Position numbers and translations under genes: made by a program. A stretch of 64,000 bases of DNA from Saururus chinensis (lineage: Eukaryota; Streptophyta; Magnoliopsida; Piperales; Saururaceae), in contig CP141143.1 of assembly GCA_035235625.1 (NCBI GenBank), forward strand, positions 18,707,092 through 18,771,091. Reading direction: 5' to 3'. Of this stretch, positions 47,498 through 58,960 are shown one piece after another; the stretch's first letter is position 1; each line of letters opens with the position of its first letter. The notes below the pieces were generated by a model that saw only the letters and a list, made by a program, of their open reading frames with translations, did not search any database and was not told the DNA's origin.

Positions 47498-49071
47498 GAA
47501 GGGTAGTCTTGTCCTTTACTCAGCAAGACCTAAGTTATAAATAAAGACATCAAAGTGGCTTACGGGATTGGTGTGTTGAGATCAGTCTGACGTGAAGAGA
47601 ATTCGAGAGAGTTTCAGCCGCCACGAACCGGAACCGGAGAGGACAACACAGAGGAACACAGAGAGAAGGAAAACAGGAATTTCTGGGAGGAAGAAGCTAG
47701 AGTTTTCTTTTTGTGTATTGCGTGAGGAGCATTGCTGAGAAATCTTATAATTCTCTTGTACTCTGATTCTCTATCTAGTGGAATTATGTGATCTTGTAGA
47801 TGTAGACAGCAAGGCCGAACCACGTTAAATTCTCTTGCGTACTTTTGCTTTCATATTAGCATTCCTAGATCCATATTTCCACAGTACAGGCAGGGGAACA
47901 ATAAAATTATAATCTATTCGCCCAGAACTCCAGAACAGTAAATATATACTCTGTTCGGCCAGAACCAGAGTACAGTAAACTTATACTCTATTTGGTGAGG
48001 CCTGTAGTTTTATTCCCCACATTCATGACTCCAAAGGGGGAATTCCTTTGAGGGCTGGGGAAATGGGAATCCTCTAAAACCAGAGGTGGTAGAGACAATG
48101 GTCATTGTTATAGCCATTACTTTTACTGCCCAGAATAAGCAAATGTCATGAACTAAGGGCCTAAGGTGATTGCTAAAAGGTAAGCTATCGTGTAACCCTT
48201 TATGTACTATTAGAGTTTGTTTGTTTTCATCTTAGAAGTACTTCAGTTACTTTTTATTGAAAAGTACTTATCTTTGTTCATTAATGCCAAAAGTTTTAAT
48301 TTTTTCTAATTTAGCAACTAAGAGACCACTACCGGTCATCTTTTAGCAACAGTGGAGGCACAAGGGCCTAACAAAAATATGTGGGCAAATTTATCACTGT
48401 TGGAGCAAGCAAAGCAAAAGGTAAAGAGAGAAGTTTGTTACTTCATTTGGAATACAAGTTTCTCATTGAAAGTAAATAAGACGGGTGAAAATTTATACTA
48501 TAAATTATCTTTGTCTCATGACATTAATAGTACATTTGAGTTTTCAAAATAAACTAATTTTATTTTATTTTGAAAAACCAAATGTAACTATTAATTATGT
48601 GGGACATATGGAGCATTAATATATAATTGTATAACATGCTATCTCATTTGGAAATTTTGCCTTAGGCTTCTAACTAGGCTGAGCAGGGCAATTGCCCCAA
48701 ACACTTCCAAAAGCCATTAGATTCTCCTTTGGTTAGTTAGATTTAATGGTTGGCTAGTCCCAACACTAAGGGACCCTATGAGATATTATATTATGTTCAC
48801 CTTGTGAATAAGTTAAAAACGTAACACACATGCAGCCAACACATACCTTCTTATAACATGGGTAGAGTTTTTAATGCTCCCTAGTCACTAAGCCCAGTGT
48901 AAGGAACGTTTGATGGCCTTTTATACATGAGATCAATGATGCATATACTAGCACACATACATTATAATGTGCACCATTGATATTAAAAATAAATGGTCCT
49001 TAGTTATTCCTTAATTACGTTGGGCTCATGGTGACCATGTAGCAAAAAAAACTCTTCCCTATAACATGATA
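47498..49071. other. Copia-like LTR remnant, then intergenic sequence
   Basis: 47498-47890 carries a TTATAAATAAAG TATA-like box (about 47532), GAGAGAGTTTCAGCCGCC and CTCTTGCGTACTTTTGCTTTC, a style seen at plant copia LTRs; the 4.5-kb solo LTR has split it. 47905-48000 holds two or three units of a roughly 40-bp repeat (CTATTCGCCCAGAAC / CTGTTCGGCCAGAACC). Beyond 48350 no feature was recognised. Confidence 0.4.
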
Positions 49072-50071
49072 CTCCCTCCCTCCCACGTTAATAGTTTTAT
49101 TTGGTTTTTTAAAGTGTATTCCCTCTATCCTATATTAATAGCTCTATTTAACAAATTAATGTGTTTCATATTAATAGCTCCATTTGGTTTAATTAGGCCG
49201 CTAATTACTTTAAAACAAGGTCTCAAAAGCTTCTCACATAGAAATTTTTCTCTGTTACTCAAGCTCTTCTTGTGGCAATGACAAGGATAGAGAAGACTTC
49301 AAGAGCAAGTCCTCCGCCTCTTCCAAACCCTTCACTGTTTTTTCCTCTCTTCTCGCTACTAATGGCTTCCCAGAACTATGTCTTCTCGCCACATACGCCT
49401 TCCTAAAACATGTTTGTTAATAGCTTCTCTCCTCACTTTATACTACCAATAGAAGAAAATGAGCTAGTGGCAGGCTCCACCCATTTCTAGATTCCCCACT
49501 CTTTCTTTCTTTTTTTCTTTAATTCAATGTTCATTTTTTTTATTAAAATCAGTCCTCTAATCTAATACCTTATTGCTTTGATATGTCTTTGTTACCTGTA
49601 GAAGTTAGAGTAAGACGATGAGCACAACGGGGAACAACAAATACAAGGCATTCAACTGCAGCAACGGGGACATGTTCAAGTGGAAGCAGCTATGAGGGGT
49701 ATTGGCAAAGTAGTTCAGGGTGGAGGTGAGGAGGGGTTCAACTTGGCGAATGAGATGAAGGGGATGGAGGGTGTGTGGGAGGAGATTAAGAGGGAGGAGG
49801 GTGTATGAGGAGGAGATTTTTAGAGAGGAGGGCCTAGTGGAGTTGGCGTACTGGTGGTCTATGAGCCATGATGGGGGTCAAGGAGCAATATCTAGACAAC
49901 ATGAACAAGAGCAAGGAGGGAGGTGGAGGAAAAGAGCCATGAGCGTCTTATATGTATCTAATAATAGAACTTACTTACAAGCGTCTTCCACTCTACTAAT
50001 TGTGTAGGCCATACCATTTAATAAAAATTACAAAAGTTTTAAATAAAGCTATTAATATAAAGACGGAGGGG
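49072..50071. mobile_element. Stowaway-type (Tc1/mariner) element, about 1 kb, with non-transposase interior
   Basis: The ends CTCCCTCCCTCCCACGTTAA (left) and inverted CCCCTCCGTCTTTATATTAA (right) are terminal inverted repeats. They are followed by matching TTAATAG-TTTATTT text and are flanked by TA, the Stowaway target. A second, internal TIR-like block lies at about 49128-49195. The roughly 0.7-kb interior (about 49260-49940) contains purine-rich GAGGAGG text and short open frames but nothing resembling a mariner transposase, so it is non-autonomous and longer than typical Stowaway MITEs. Confidence 0.6.
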
Positions 50072-50073
50072 TA

Positions 50074-50737
50074 CTAATTTTAGTTTATTTTAACAAATTA
50101 AATAAAGTTATTAATTTAAGACAAATATTATTTTATAAATGATATTATTAATAATGCGCTAATAAGTACATTGAATAGACAATATTCGGTGTAAAAGTCT
50201 TGTTTGCGTTGGCATTTATTTAACTTGCCCGACGGACAAATAGTCGGAAAAAAGTCTTTAATCAACCTAGGTCGCAGTCACACTCATATGAACATTACAC
50301 ACTCTAATTGACGGCCCGACCCCATGGGTGTCATGTGTGGCATTGCCGGCTACCTACCGAATTAAGGAACAACGGCAACACTATTAACAACATTAATTAA
50401 GAGGAATGACGGCAATGGCTACGATCTCTGCTGGCATGCAACTGAAGCGTGGGACATGCAAAATACAATTATAGCAATTGGGACGTTAGTTACCGAAATA
50501 AACATTGGGAAGCCAAATCATGTACAGAAGTCTCACAGTCGACGTGTTCTGCAGACAGCCACATTCTCTACTTACCACCGGCCATTCTTCATCGAATATC
50601 CAGTTACACCGTCCACCTAAATCCTATATGTATGGAGAACCAACACGATCCATCGGCCATTTTCACGTCTGCATCATTCCGGTTTAGGGATAGTTGGTTG
50701 TGTCTTCCTTCTCCTGCCTGATTCATTGCAGCCAGCC
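50074..50737 (+). promoter_or_regulatory. 5' flank and promoter region of the tau GST gene
   Basis: No other gene is present. CTATATGTAT at about 50624-50633 is a TATA-box candidate about 105 bases upstream of the ATG. TGACG cores, the half-site of as-1-like elements that drive stress induction of many tau GSTs, occur at 50309-50313 and 50407-50411, but not in the close tandem spacing of a true as-1 element. The start context CAGCCATGGCGG suits plant initiation. Confidence 0.45.
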
Positions 50738-51808
50738 ATGGCGGCCAAGAGCGACGTGAAGCTTCTGGGGGCGTGGCCGAGCCCCTTCGTGCTGCGGGCG
50801 CGGGTGGCGCTCAACGTGAAGGCGGTGGACTACGAGTATGTGGAGGAGTCGCTGTGGAACAAGAGCGAGCTCCTCCTCAAGTCCAACCCCGTCTACAAGA
50901 AGGTTCCCGTCCTCCTGCACGGGGACCGCCCCATCTGCGAGTCCCTCGTCATCATCCAGTACGTCGACGAGGTCTGGGCCGACGGCCCCTCCCTCCTCCC
51001 CTCCGACCCTTACGACCGCGCCATCGCCCGCTTCTGGGCCTCCTACATCGACGATAAGGTGAAACTGCAACTTGCATACCTTTTAATTGTTATATATTAT
51101 CATATCTCTCCACCTTATAATTATTTTCAAATATTACTTGAATTTCTTAATAGTTTAACTTAATTAATAATATCAAATGATTTAGACGTTAGTATTGACA
51201 TTCCAATTGTTTAAATGTGATCAACTTCCATTAGAGAAATCAAGTTATTGTAGACAGAAATGCAAATCATATAAGAGCTAATCACTAAAGTCAATTCTTT
51301 AAATGTGATCAGGTGTTATATAGGATTCAAGTTTTGAAATAAAAAGAACAATGAATTCTTCTCATTATTATTGAATGTACAGGCTTTTGTAGCTGACCTC
51401 ACTGGCTCTTTTGCTGATGTATAGTGGTTCCCTGCTCTGATGGGGATTGTAAGGGCCCCAACGGAGGAGGCAAAGGCGGCGTCAGCGGAGCAAGTAGAGG
51501 CGGGCCTGCAGCTGCTGGAGGAGGCGTTCGAGAAGTGCAGCAAGGGCAAGGCCTTCTTCGGAGGCGACTGCATTGGGTACCTGGACATAGCTGTGGGCAG
51601 CTTCGTGGCCTCGCTCAGGGCCGCGGAGAAGATGAACGGTTTCAAGTTTCTGGATGAGGGGAAGGTGCCCAATTTGGCAGCTTGGGCTGACACATACTCA
51701 TCACAGACTGCAGTGAAGGAGGTGATGCCGGACCCAGATAAGCTGGTAGAGTTCATCAAGTCGTTGCAGGCCAGATTCAGGGCTGGGCCACCGCCTCGTA
51801 CGAATTAA
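50738..51808 (+). CDS. GSTU: Glutathione S-transferase, tau class (GSTU), two exons
   Basis: A cytosolic dimeric enzyme that conjugates glutathione to electrophiles, herbicides and stress metabolites. Exon 1 is 50738-51058 (107 codons), the intron 51059-51424 (GT-AG, phase 0), and exon 2 51425-51808; the product is 234 aa, normal for the class. The intron position at the end of the N-terminal domain linker is the conserved tau position. The thioredoxin-fold domain has [18 protein letters not shown] with the catalytic Ser15, then Lys42, [10 protein letters not shown] with Val56-Pro57, and [13 protein letters not shown] with Glu68-Ser69, the glutathione-site residues of tau GSTs. The all-helical C-terminal domain begins at about residue 90 and includes [15 protein letters not shown]. 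The ATG at 50738 is chosen because the family begins a few residues before VKLLG. Exons are GC-rich while the intron is AT-rich. The gene appears intact; expression cannot be judged. Confidence 0.96.
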
Positions 51809-52682
51809 GTTATTTTGCTGTCCTATGAAGCACTAGCACCAATAAGGAGCCGTCTGAGGGTAAAATTGAAATTCAATGGCAGCAGCATGTGGCATGTGAG
51901 GATAGGGATCAAAAGATATCCGTGACATTTTTTTATATTAATATCCTCTAATATGATCATGTTGTGATGTGTATTTTGAAGGATGAATATGTCTGATGGG
52001 CCTGTTAAGTTAAGTGAGAAAAAGATTCAATCACATGGACACAACCTATGGATGTCCAACCTATGCCATCCATCACTAATATCAATGTGATATTTCATTT
52101 GTACAACATCGGCCACATACAATTAATTTAGGCATGCTACTCCGTCCGGTTTGGGTCGGATTTAGTCAAACTTAAACCCGATATTATTTAAAAAATAATA
52201 AATTTAAATTTAACTCAAATAATTATTTGAGTTGAAATTAAAAAATTTAAAAAAAATAAAGAGTTTATATTTATGACTTTATTTGGGTCGGGTTTTGTCA
52301 AATTTGAATTCGATACTATTTAAGAAATGATAAATTTAAATTCGACTTAAATAACTATTCGGGTTGAATTAAAAAACTCAAATCCGACCCATTAAGGTCA
52401 CATCGTGTCGGGTTTTACAATATACCCGACCCAAGTGACATCCCTAAGTTTATTCACAACAATCCAGAATCACATTCACACGTATCCTTTGAGTCCCTCT
52501 TGCATGACTCTTGTTGAAGATCATAGTCATGTTAGCTTCAACTTCCTCACCATATCCCATTGTAGCATGCGTTGGCAAGTCTGCTTCTACAACATCACAT
52601 GTGAGTCAATTCTCATACTCATTGTAACTCAAATATTCAATTCAAAAACAAAATTATAAAAAAAGATGTGAAAATACGCCAT
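51809..52682. other. GST 3' flank and a GGTCGGGTTT-type repeat
   Basis: The GST 3' UTR probably occupies the first 150 bases or so (AATAAG at about 51841). 52140-52440 holds two diverged units with TTTGGGTCGG-TTT-GTCAAA followed by an ATTTAAATT-rich block, ending in TATACCCGACCCAAG. This is a low-complexity dispersed repeat similar in style to 2865-3835. No coding feature. Confidence 0.5.
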
Positions 52683-53500
52683 CTAGTAGGGAGTTTTAGC
52701 TATAACTGAGATTCTTATAACTTGGTCAATTGTGAAGTCCACTTCTTTCTTGGGAGGTAAACCCGACGGCTCCTCAGGAAATATATCAAGAAATTCTTTA
52801 ACCACCTGTATTTCCTTCAACTTTGACTTCTTTTTCTCCACATCTACCAAGCTTGCGAAAAGGACAACACAACTTTTGACATAAGTTGTCACGCCTTAGT
52901 AGTAGAGATAATAAAAGAATTCTCTCTCCCTATCATTCTTTGAATTTTAAATATTCTCACTCCTATTGCAAATTTATTATTTGTAGTTTACAGTCTACAA
53001 TAGCATTGTAAGCTGACAACTAGTCCATCTCCGATATCATATTATAACCCACCATCCCAAGGATTAATAGATTTGTTGTCAAAATTATTCCTCCTAAATT
53101 TATTGTACTTCTCTTAAGTACTCATCTAGTACTATGATTATTTTTCCTAATGGAGTATAAAACAACAAATGATACATCTAAACAACTCTTGGGATACTCC
53201 ATATCCCGAACAAAAACCTTTGAACTAAAATAGTATGATGCACCAAGATTGTACAAAATTTTTGTTAATTGATTAAAAATTGGGATTGTACCTTGCAAGA
53301 CGATATTATCCTTTGCATTCTCTGCAGTCAAGGCAAACACTCACGCATTTGTCTTCTTCCTTCCATCCTCACTTGGATTTCTTTGAGGCTTCTGATGACA
53401 AAAATGAATAATGTGACCTGACTGCTTACAAGTATAACGTAGGTGGATTTCTCCCACACAAGTTCTTTGGAGGTACTCTGAGCCAATTAAAATCATACTC
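52683..53500 (-). mobile_element. Ty3/gypsy polyprotein fragment (zinc-knuckle, protease, RT start)
   Basis: On the minus strand, in order: a gag zinc-knuckle-like region (about 53390-53460), a protease-like region (about 53122-53340) and the N-terminal edge of reverse transcriptase with VVKEFLDIFPEEPSGLPPKK (about 52740-52830). The order and spacing fit a gypsy gag-pol. It is a broken fossil of under 1 kb with no LTRs of its own seen; the LTR 53644-55734 abuts it. Confidence 0.7.
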
Positions 53501-53643
53501 TAGGATAGAAGCCTGAGCTACTGCATTAGCAAAAGAGGTGGGTCTAGAGGCTAGTACCTTGGACCAGAGTCTATTATTTCAACACCAAATAAAGTGTTAT
53601 GTTTTCTTTTCCTTGGTAGGGACTGCATACTAAGCAAACCTTT

Positions 53644-55734
53644 TGTAACGACTCTACCCGAGCCGGGCCCACAAAATCACTAATAAAAAATTTTCTTTTC
53701 TTTGAGCCAGGAATCATCGTCTGTGTGTTAGAGGTACAACATTTGTCTACGTACTACAGAGCTTCAAGCTTTCCCATACATAGACTTAGGTTGTAACGGG
53801 CACATACACACAACAAAACTTCTTAGTTTGTCGCGTGTAAAATAAAATAAAACATATATTTATAATTAATTTGGATCGGGCCAATGTTGTCTTGCCGTTG
53901 GTTGCCTACGTACGTATTAGATATTATTCCAACATGATTGGATCCAAACGTAGTTTTGCCTAACGGCTACTACATACACCAAACATCACAAAATCATATA
54001 CGTTAAAATACCTATATATTAAATTTGAATCAAAATCATATTGAAACTTGTAATCTATCGGAGTAAAGCGGAAGTTAATAAATCAACAAAATTGTACATC
54101 TCGCTGTACCACCGAGCAGGATCATAACCACATATATATGTCTCGCTCTATCACTAAGCTGAGACCGAAAACACATTTTATACGTCTCGCTCTACCCTAG
54201 AGCGAGACCACACACAACATGACATATAAAGCACACATCATGGCATATAAGCACACATTATGACATATAAGCATAACAAATATATGGATCGTAGCATAGC
54301 ACACATTATAACTAGCACATGACGTTCTATAATTAAAACGGGAGATCAGAAATGCTTACTCCTATCATGTCTTGTAAGGTAGTGGTATTCGGAGTTGCTC
54401 GTTCCTTTTGGGCGTCCTCTCCTTCAAATCCGGAGGTAGTAGACGGAACTTCCTCTAGCCTTTATATGTTCCTCGTCTTGCACTAAATGACTACGTACGA
54501 ACGTTCTCCTTACCGGAGATTCTTCTTGTTTTCTACGCCCGTGAGCGGTGGATAGCACCTTCCTTACTCTAGATTGTTTCTCTTGTTGAGGCTCGGTAAA
54601 TACGGACAGAACCCCGTCTTGCTCCGGGTCTCTTTTTCTTGCTCCAATGTTCGAGAATAATGGGCAGGGCCTCTCCTAGTCTCGGGGCATTTCCTCCTTA
54701 TACAATCACCAACTCAGAAAATGGAACCCTCCATCATGTAGAATACATTCGATTTAGTCAAGAACGCCTCTTGAATCGACTAGATTGGAGTTAGGATGGC
54801 CAGAAACAGAGAAAAGGAAAATTATTGGTGCTCAATGACAATGGGCAGGGCTTCTCTTTGTCTTGGGGCATTTTCTCCTCATACGATCGCCAACTCATAA
54901 AACAGAACCCTCCATCGTGTAGAACACATTCGATTTAGTCAAGAACGCCTCTTAAATCGACTAGATTTGAGTTAGGATGGCTAGAAACAGAGAAAAGGAA
55001 CATTATTGGTGCTCGATGACAACGGGTAGTGCTTCTCCTTGTCTTGGGGCATTTCCTCCTCATACAGTCTCCAACTCGAAGAAACGACCCCTCCATCGCG
55101 TAGACCACACTTGATTTAGTAGGAAATGGGTCTTGAATGACCTTAATCGGACTCAGAACGGTCAGAAACGGGGGAGGAGAAGTTCTGACTGAAAAAGGAA
55201 CAGAAATGGGGTATAAATAGCCCCCCGAGCAGCCGAAACAGTGGCGCCGCGCCGCCAGAAACGTCGGCACCACGGGTTTCGGGCGGTGGTGCCCGTTTAA
55301 CCATGGTAACATGGGCGCATGCGCCAACCCACGCACTACGGCATGCGCCAATCACGCGCCATGTGCCGGTTTTTTTTAATATTATTTTTAAATAAATTCA
55401 AATCTTCAAACGCGTGTATCTCCCTACCCCGGATACGGATTCGCGCGTTCTTGGTAAAGTTGGACTTGTATCGACGAGCCCTTCGATACAAACCCACTTA
55501 AAGCAATAAAACATCCTCTTTCCAAGTGGGTCCCGCCTATTTTTTATGATTCACGAAGGTCGTAACTTCTAGTCGCGACCACCGTTTTACCCATTTTTTA
55601 TTCTTTACGCTCGTTTCTTCGAGCTCTACTCAAATACGGAGGTTTCAAAGGTTGAAACCATCTATAATTTATTAGAAAATTATTAATTACCTCTAACCCC
55701 TTAGTTAGACGTAATCGAAAAGCGGGGTATTACA
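53644..55734 (-). mobile_element. 3' LTR (2.09 kb, TGTAAT-family) of a truncated element
   Basis: On the minus strand it starts TGTAATACCCCGCTTTTCG (55734) and ends GGGTAGAGTCGTTACA (53644). Unlike its sisters it has no matching flanking 5-mers; instead a purine tract (minus GGGGGGAAGAA, 55735-55745) precedes it, so this is the 3' LTR of an element whose interior extends rightward and whose 5' LTR is missing. It shares with the sisters three roughly 181-bp sub-repeats (about 54660-55185) and the stem-loop array (about 54100-54208). Confidence 0.8.
54184..54208 (-). repeat. Perfect 11-bp stem-loop in LTR 53644-55734
   Basis: Arms GTCTCGCTCTA and TAGAGCGAGAC with loop CCC. Sister of 36972-36996, from which it differs by one exchanged base pair in the stem. 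Confidence 0.88.
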
Positions 55735-56249
55735 TTCTTCCCCCCTTAAACAAATTGTGTCATCGTAATTCGTCCAAAATACTCGTCAAAACACATATAA
55801 ATATCTAACAAACTATGATATTTAATCGGATAAGTAATCATTAACAAAGTATAATAAATCATAATCAAATAATTCATATATAAAAGGAATCCAATCTTAA
55901 AATTGAATAACATATTCACAAACAAAATCTGATAATTTAATATGAGATAAAATATTTTAAACAAAATCCAATTATAGATATAAAATCGGGTGAATAATAT
56001 CATGCAAAATTCAATGCATAATTTAGAATCAAACAAATAATCGTTTCAGAAATCATATATGCCATTCAAAATTGGACATATCATTTTTTTCAAAATTTAG
56101 TAATTCGACCGTTATCAAAATCTGATAAATCGTTCATAAACGAAATCCGATAGTAATTTCAAAATCGGATAAATCATTATTCAGAAATATGATATGTCAT
56201 TAAAAATTAGACATATCGTTTATTTCAAAATCTTAAATCAGAATGCCGT

Positions 56250-56760
56250 GATACCTAACGGCTTACTTCTGCACTCATAGGGACACGAAAGACGGAAGGA
56301 TAGGAGCTTTCCCATGATGATCCATTCCTGTGCGTGCTAGAATCAAATAATTATTCGAGGTATCTTTATTTAAATCTGTGATACCGAACGGCTTCATCCG
56401 CACTCATGGGGCCACGGAAGACGGAAGTATAGGAGTTTTCCCATGATACTCCACACCTGTGCGTGCCAGAACTGAACAAATATTTCGGTGGGTATCTTTA
56501 TTTAAATTTGCGATACCGAACGGCTTCATCCTCACTCATGGGGCAACGGAAGATGGAAGGATAGGAGCTTTCCCATGATGCTCCACACCTGTGCACGCTA
56601 GAACCAAATAAATATTCGGGGTATCTTTATTTAAATTCGCAATACCGAACGACTTCATCTGTACTCATGGGGACACGGAAGACGGAAGGATAGGAGCTTT
56701 CCCATGATGCTCCACTCCTGTGCACGCCAGTGCCAAATTTGGCAGTATCCAGAATTGATA
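56250..56760. repeat. Tandem repeat, about 130 bp, four copies
   Basis: Units start at about 56250, 56380, 56512 and 56641 with GATACCGAACGGCTTCATC, followed by CTCATGGGG-CACGGAAGACGGAAG, ATAGGAGCTTTCCCATGAT, CTCCACACCTGTGCGTGCCAG and GGTATCTTTATTTAAAT. Copies are well conserved, with most differences in the spacer. Confidence 0.9.
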
Positions 56761-56904
56761 GCTTTTGGGCTTTATACCAAATAACTACCCAGAGAGTCCG
56801 AAGACCCAAATCATTGAAAAGTTCATTGTCAAATTAAATCCTGAATAAACATTTTTGATTAAACCAGATTTGTAATCAAAATTTATTTTAATATACTAGC
56901 GGAA

Positions 56905-57570
56905 TCAACCTTGAAGCAATCCACTAACACCTCATGTCCTATACCACGAGTGTTTAATGGTTTCTTCTTAGCAATTCCACAGGCAATTGAGATAAATTTA
57001 CTAAATTTTAAATCTATTTTCAAATACCTAAGGATTTAAAATCAAAATTCCATATCAAATCCATCAGTAGATTCAACCTTAGAGTAATCCACTAACGCCT
57101 GATATTTCATATCATAGGTGTTTAGTGATTACTCTTTGGGATTTCCGCGGTTTTTCAAAACAGATTTACTCGAAGATCAAGTAGAATTTATTGCAGGGTT
57201 ATCCATTAACACCTCACCTTTTATACTACGAGTGTTTGATGGTTACTCTGAGGTGGTTCCACCACATTTTAAAATAAAATTATTTCTAAATCAAAAATAT
57301 TTTTTAAAACTAATAATTTGAAATCAAAATTTCATTTCAACACCCTAGTGGAATTAACCGTAGAGTTTTTAACTAGTGCCTCATGTCACATAGCATGAGC
57401 GGTTAGTGGTTACCCCTTAGTAATTCTACCGTCTTTGAAAGTAATTTAATTTTTGAATTAGTCAAAATCAAATTTGATTTAAATACTCAAGTAGAATTAA
57501 CCGTAGGGTTTTCCACTAGCACTTCATGGCCCATAGCCTGAGCGGTTGGTGGTTGCCCCGCGGTAATTCA
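56905..57570. repeat. Second tandem repeat, irregular period 120-170 bp, about five copies
   Basis: A core like ATCCACTAACACCTCATG followed by ATACCACGAGTGTTTAATGGTT recurs at about 56918, 57078, 57198, 57368 and 57503. AT-rich spacers of variable length (AAATCAAAATTC type) separate the cores. Within each core CACTAACACCTCATG and GAGTGTTTAGTGGTT are weakly self-complementary. Confidence 0.75.
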
Positions 57571-57586
57571 TTATTTAACCATCATA

Positions 57587-58960
57587 ATGAAGAAGATTAG
57601 TGTTTGCATATATTACAACGAATAGGCAGGCAATGATGGCGTGTATGTAGGTGAAAAGACGCAGTTGATAAATATTGATCTATCGGTGAGGTTTGACAAG
57701 TTGCGGGTTCAAGTCAAAGAAAGACTTACCGTCAATAGTAATATGACTTTGAAGTATTTGATACCATATTCGCAATCATCTATTCTATATGAATTAGAAG
57801 ATGAGGAAGACTTGCAATATGTGTTTTTCATTTATAAGAAGAAAAATAAAGAAGTTTTATCATTGTATGTGAAGATAAAAGAGCCAGAAAATAGTGACAA
57901 ATTACCATTAGTGGAAATGAACTTTACTGCCAATAGAGGTAAATCACCATTGGTATTGGCTCACCCTAGCTTGAATAGCGGATTGTAGATGAGAGTCAAT
58001 GATACACAATTCATTTGTGAAACAGTCAGGTGAATTTTTTATTACAGCAAATAGAATATCGTGTTCAATAAAAATATGATATTTATAATATTGCATGCAT
58101 GATGTGAAATACAAAAGCGATATACTACAAATTCTCTTTAGCATAGATACAATAACGTGACTTGTATAAATATCATGTCATCGATAACGCGATAAAATTT
58201 GTAAGCATGCAACTAAATGCACAATGTTGAGTTATTTCGCATATTGGTTAACATATTAATATCCATTACTTATTGGGAGAATCGGGAGATTTTAACTCAA
58301 CAAATCCATGTCACACATCTTACAATATTCCAATGCCTCCAGAACCTGTTACAAAGATCATTCATATTGGATTTGAAGAAATATTGCTAATAATGAGTGC
58401 GATAAGGACTTCATTTAATAACTATGATCCCCCTTACAACCCTAAAAATTACAATGGCCAAGAATTTGAAGAAGTGTGGGTTGATGACCAATAGAACGAG
58501 AATGACATAACTAACATGAAAAGTATGTCTAACCATAAAGAATTCATATACAACTAGGCACCCAATACTCTTGACTTTAAGGACGAGGCAAAGTGGGAGA
58601 GTAAATGATCTCAACATGTTGGAACCAAATCCTGGTGAAGGCGAGGTAATGACTGGTAGTTTACAAGCAAATGAATACTAAAATATACTCCAATTGGATG
58701 TACATTTCCTAAGTCTGGTATATTTCAAAAGGGTTTTGATCGACCTTGCAATAAAATGTGAATTTCATATATCGGGTTGTGGATGACAATAATAATATGC
58801 ATGCAGTAAAGTGCTCTGACTAGTCTTGCAAGTAGTACATAAGGATTTTAAACATAAGAAATCATGTGACTGTGATAAGGTTAGTGCTCGACCATGCTGG
58901 TGGATGCAAAGGAAGTCAACTGACCATCCATGAGCATCACACCTTTGAATTATAAGAAAA
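57587..58960 (+). mobile_element. Mutator-like transposable element, decayed transposase 5' half (copy 2)
   Basis: A decayed MULE. The ATG at 57587 begins MKKISVCIYYNE and meets an in-frame stop (TAG) after 12 codons. The main frame resumes at 57641-57988 with NIDLSVRFDKLRVQVKERL, the acidic YELEDEEDLQYVFF block and KKKNKEVLSLYVKIKEPEN, a PB1-like domain. 58273-58494 gives a linker with NPCHTSYNIPMPPEP and NYNGQEFEEVWVDDQ. About 58740-58950 holds remnants of the Mutator DNA-binding domain (DLAIKCEFHIS, KCSD, SCK and a downstream Cys/His-type stretch) broken by stops and shifts. The MULE catalytic DDE domain and SWIM finger are absent, and no terminal inverted repeats were located. It is related to 22937-23800. 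Confidence 0.72.

Larger units (their letters stand above)
55735..57586 (-). mobile_element. Non-coding interior of the truncated LTR element, with two tandem arrays
   Basis: It begins with the polypurine tract, then about 500 bp of AT-rich sequence, and then two unrelated tandem arrays (56250-56760 and 56905-57570, listed separately). No gag or pol domain was recognised. A long LTR with a non-coding interior fits a LARD-like derivative; several plant gypsy groups also carry tandem repeats between pol and the 3' LTR. The right end meets a Mutator-like fragment at about 57587. Confidence 0.6.

Noticed and set aside
50309-50411. An as-1 element in the GST promoter
   Set aside because: Two TGACG cores exist but are about 98 bp apart, not in the roughly 12-bp tandem spacing that defines as-1.
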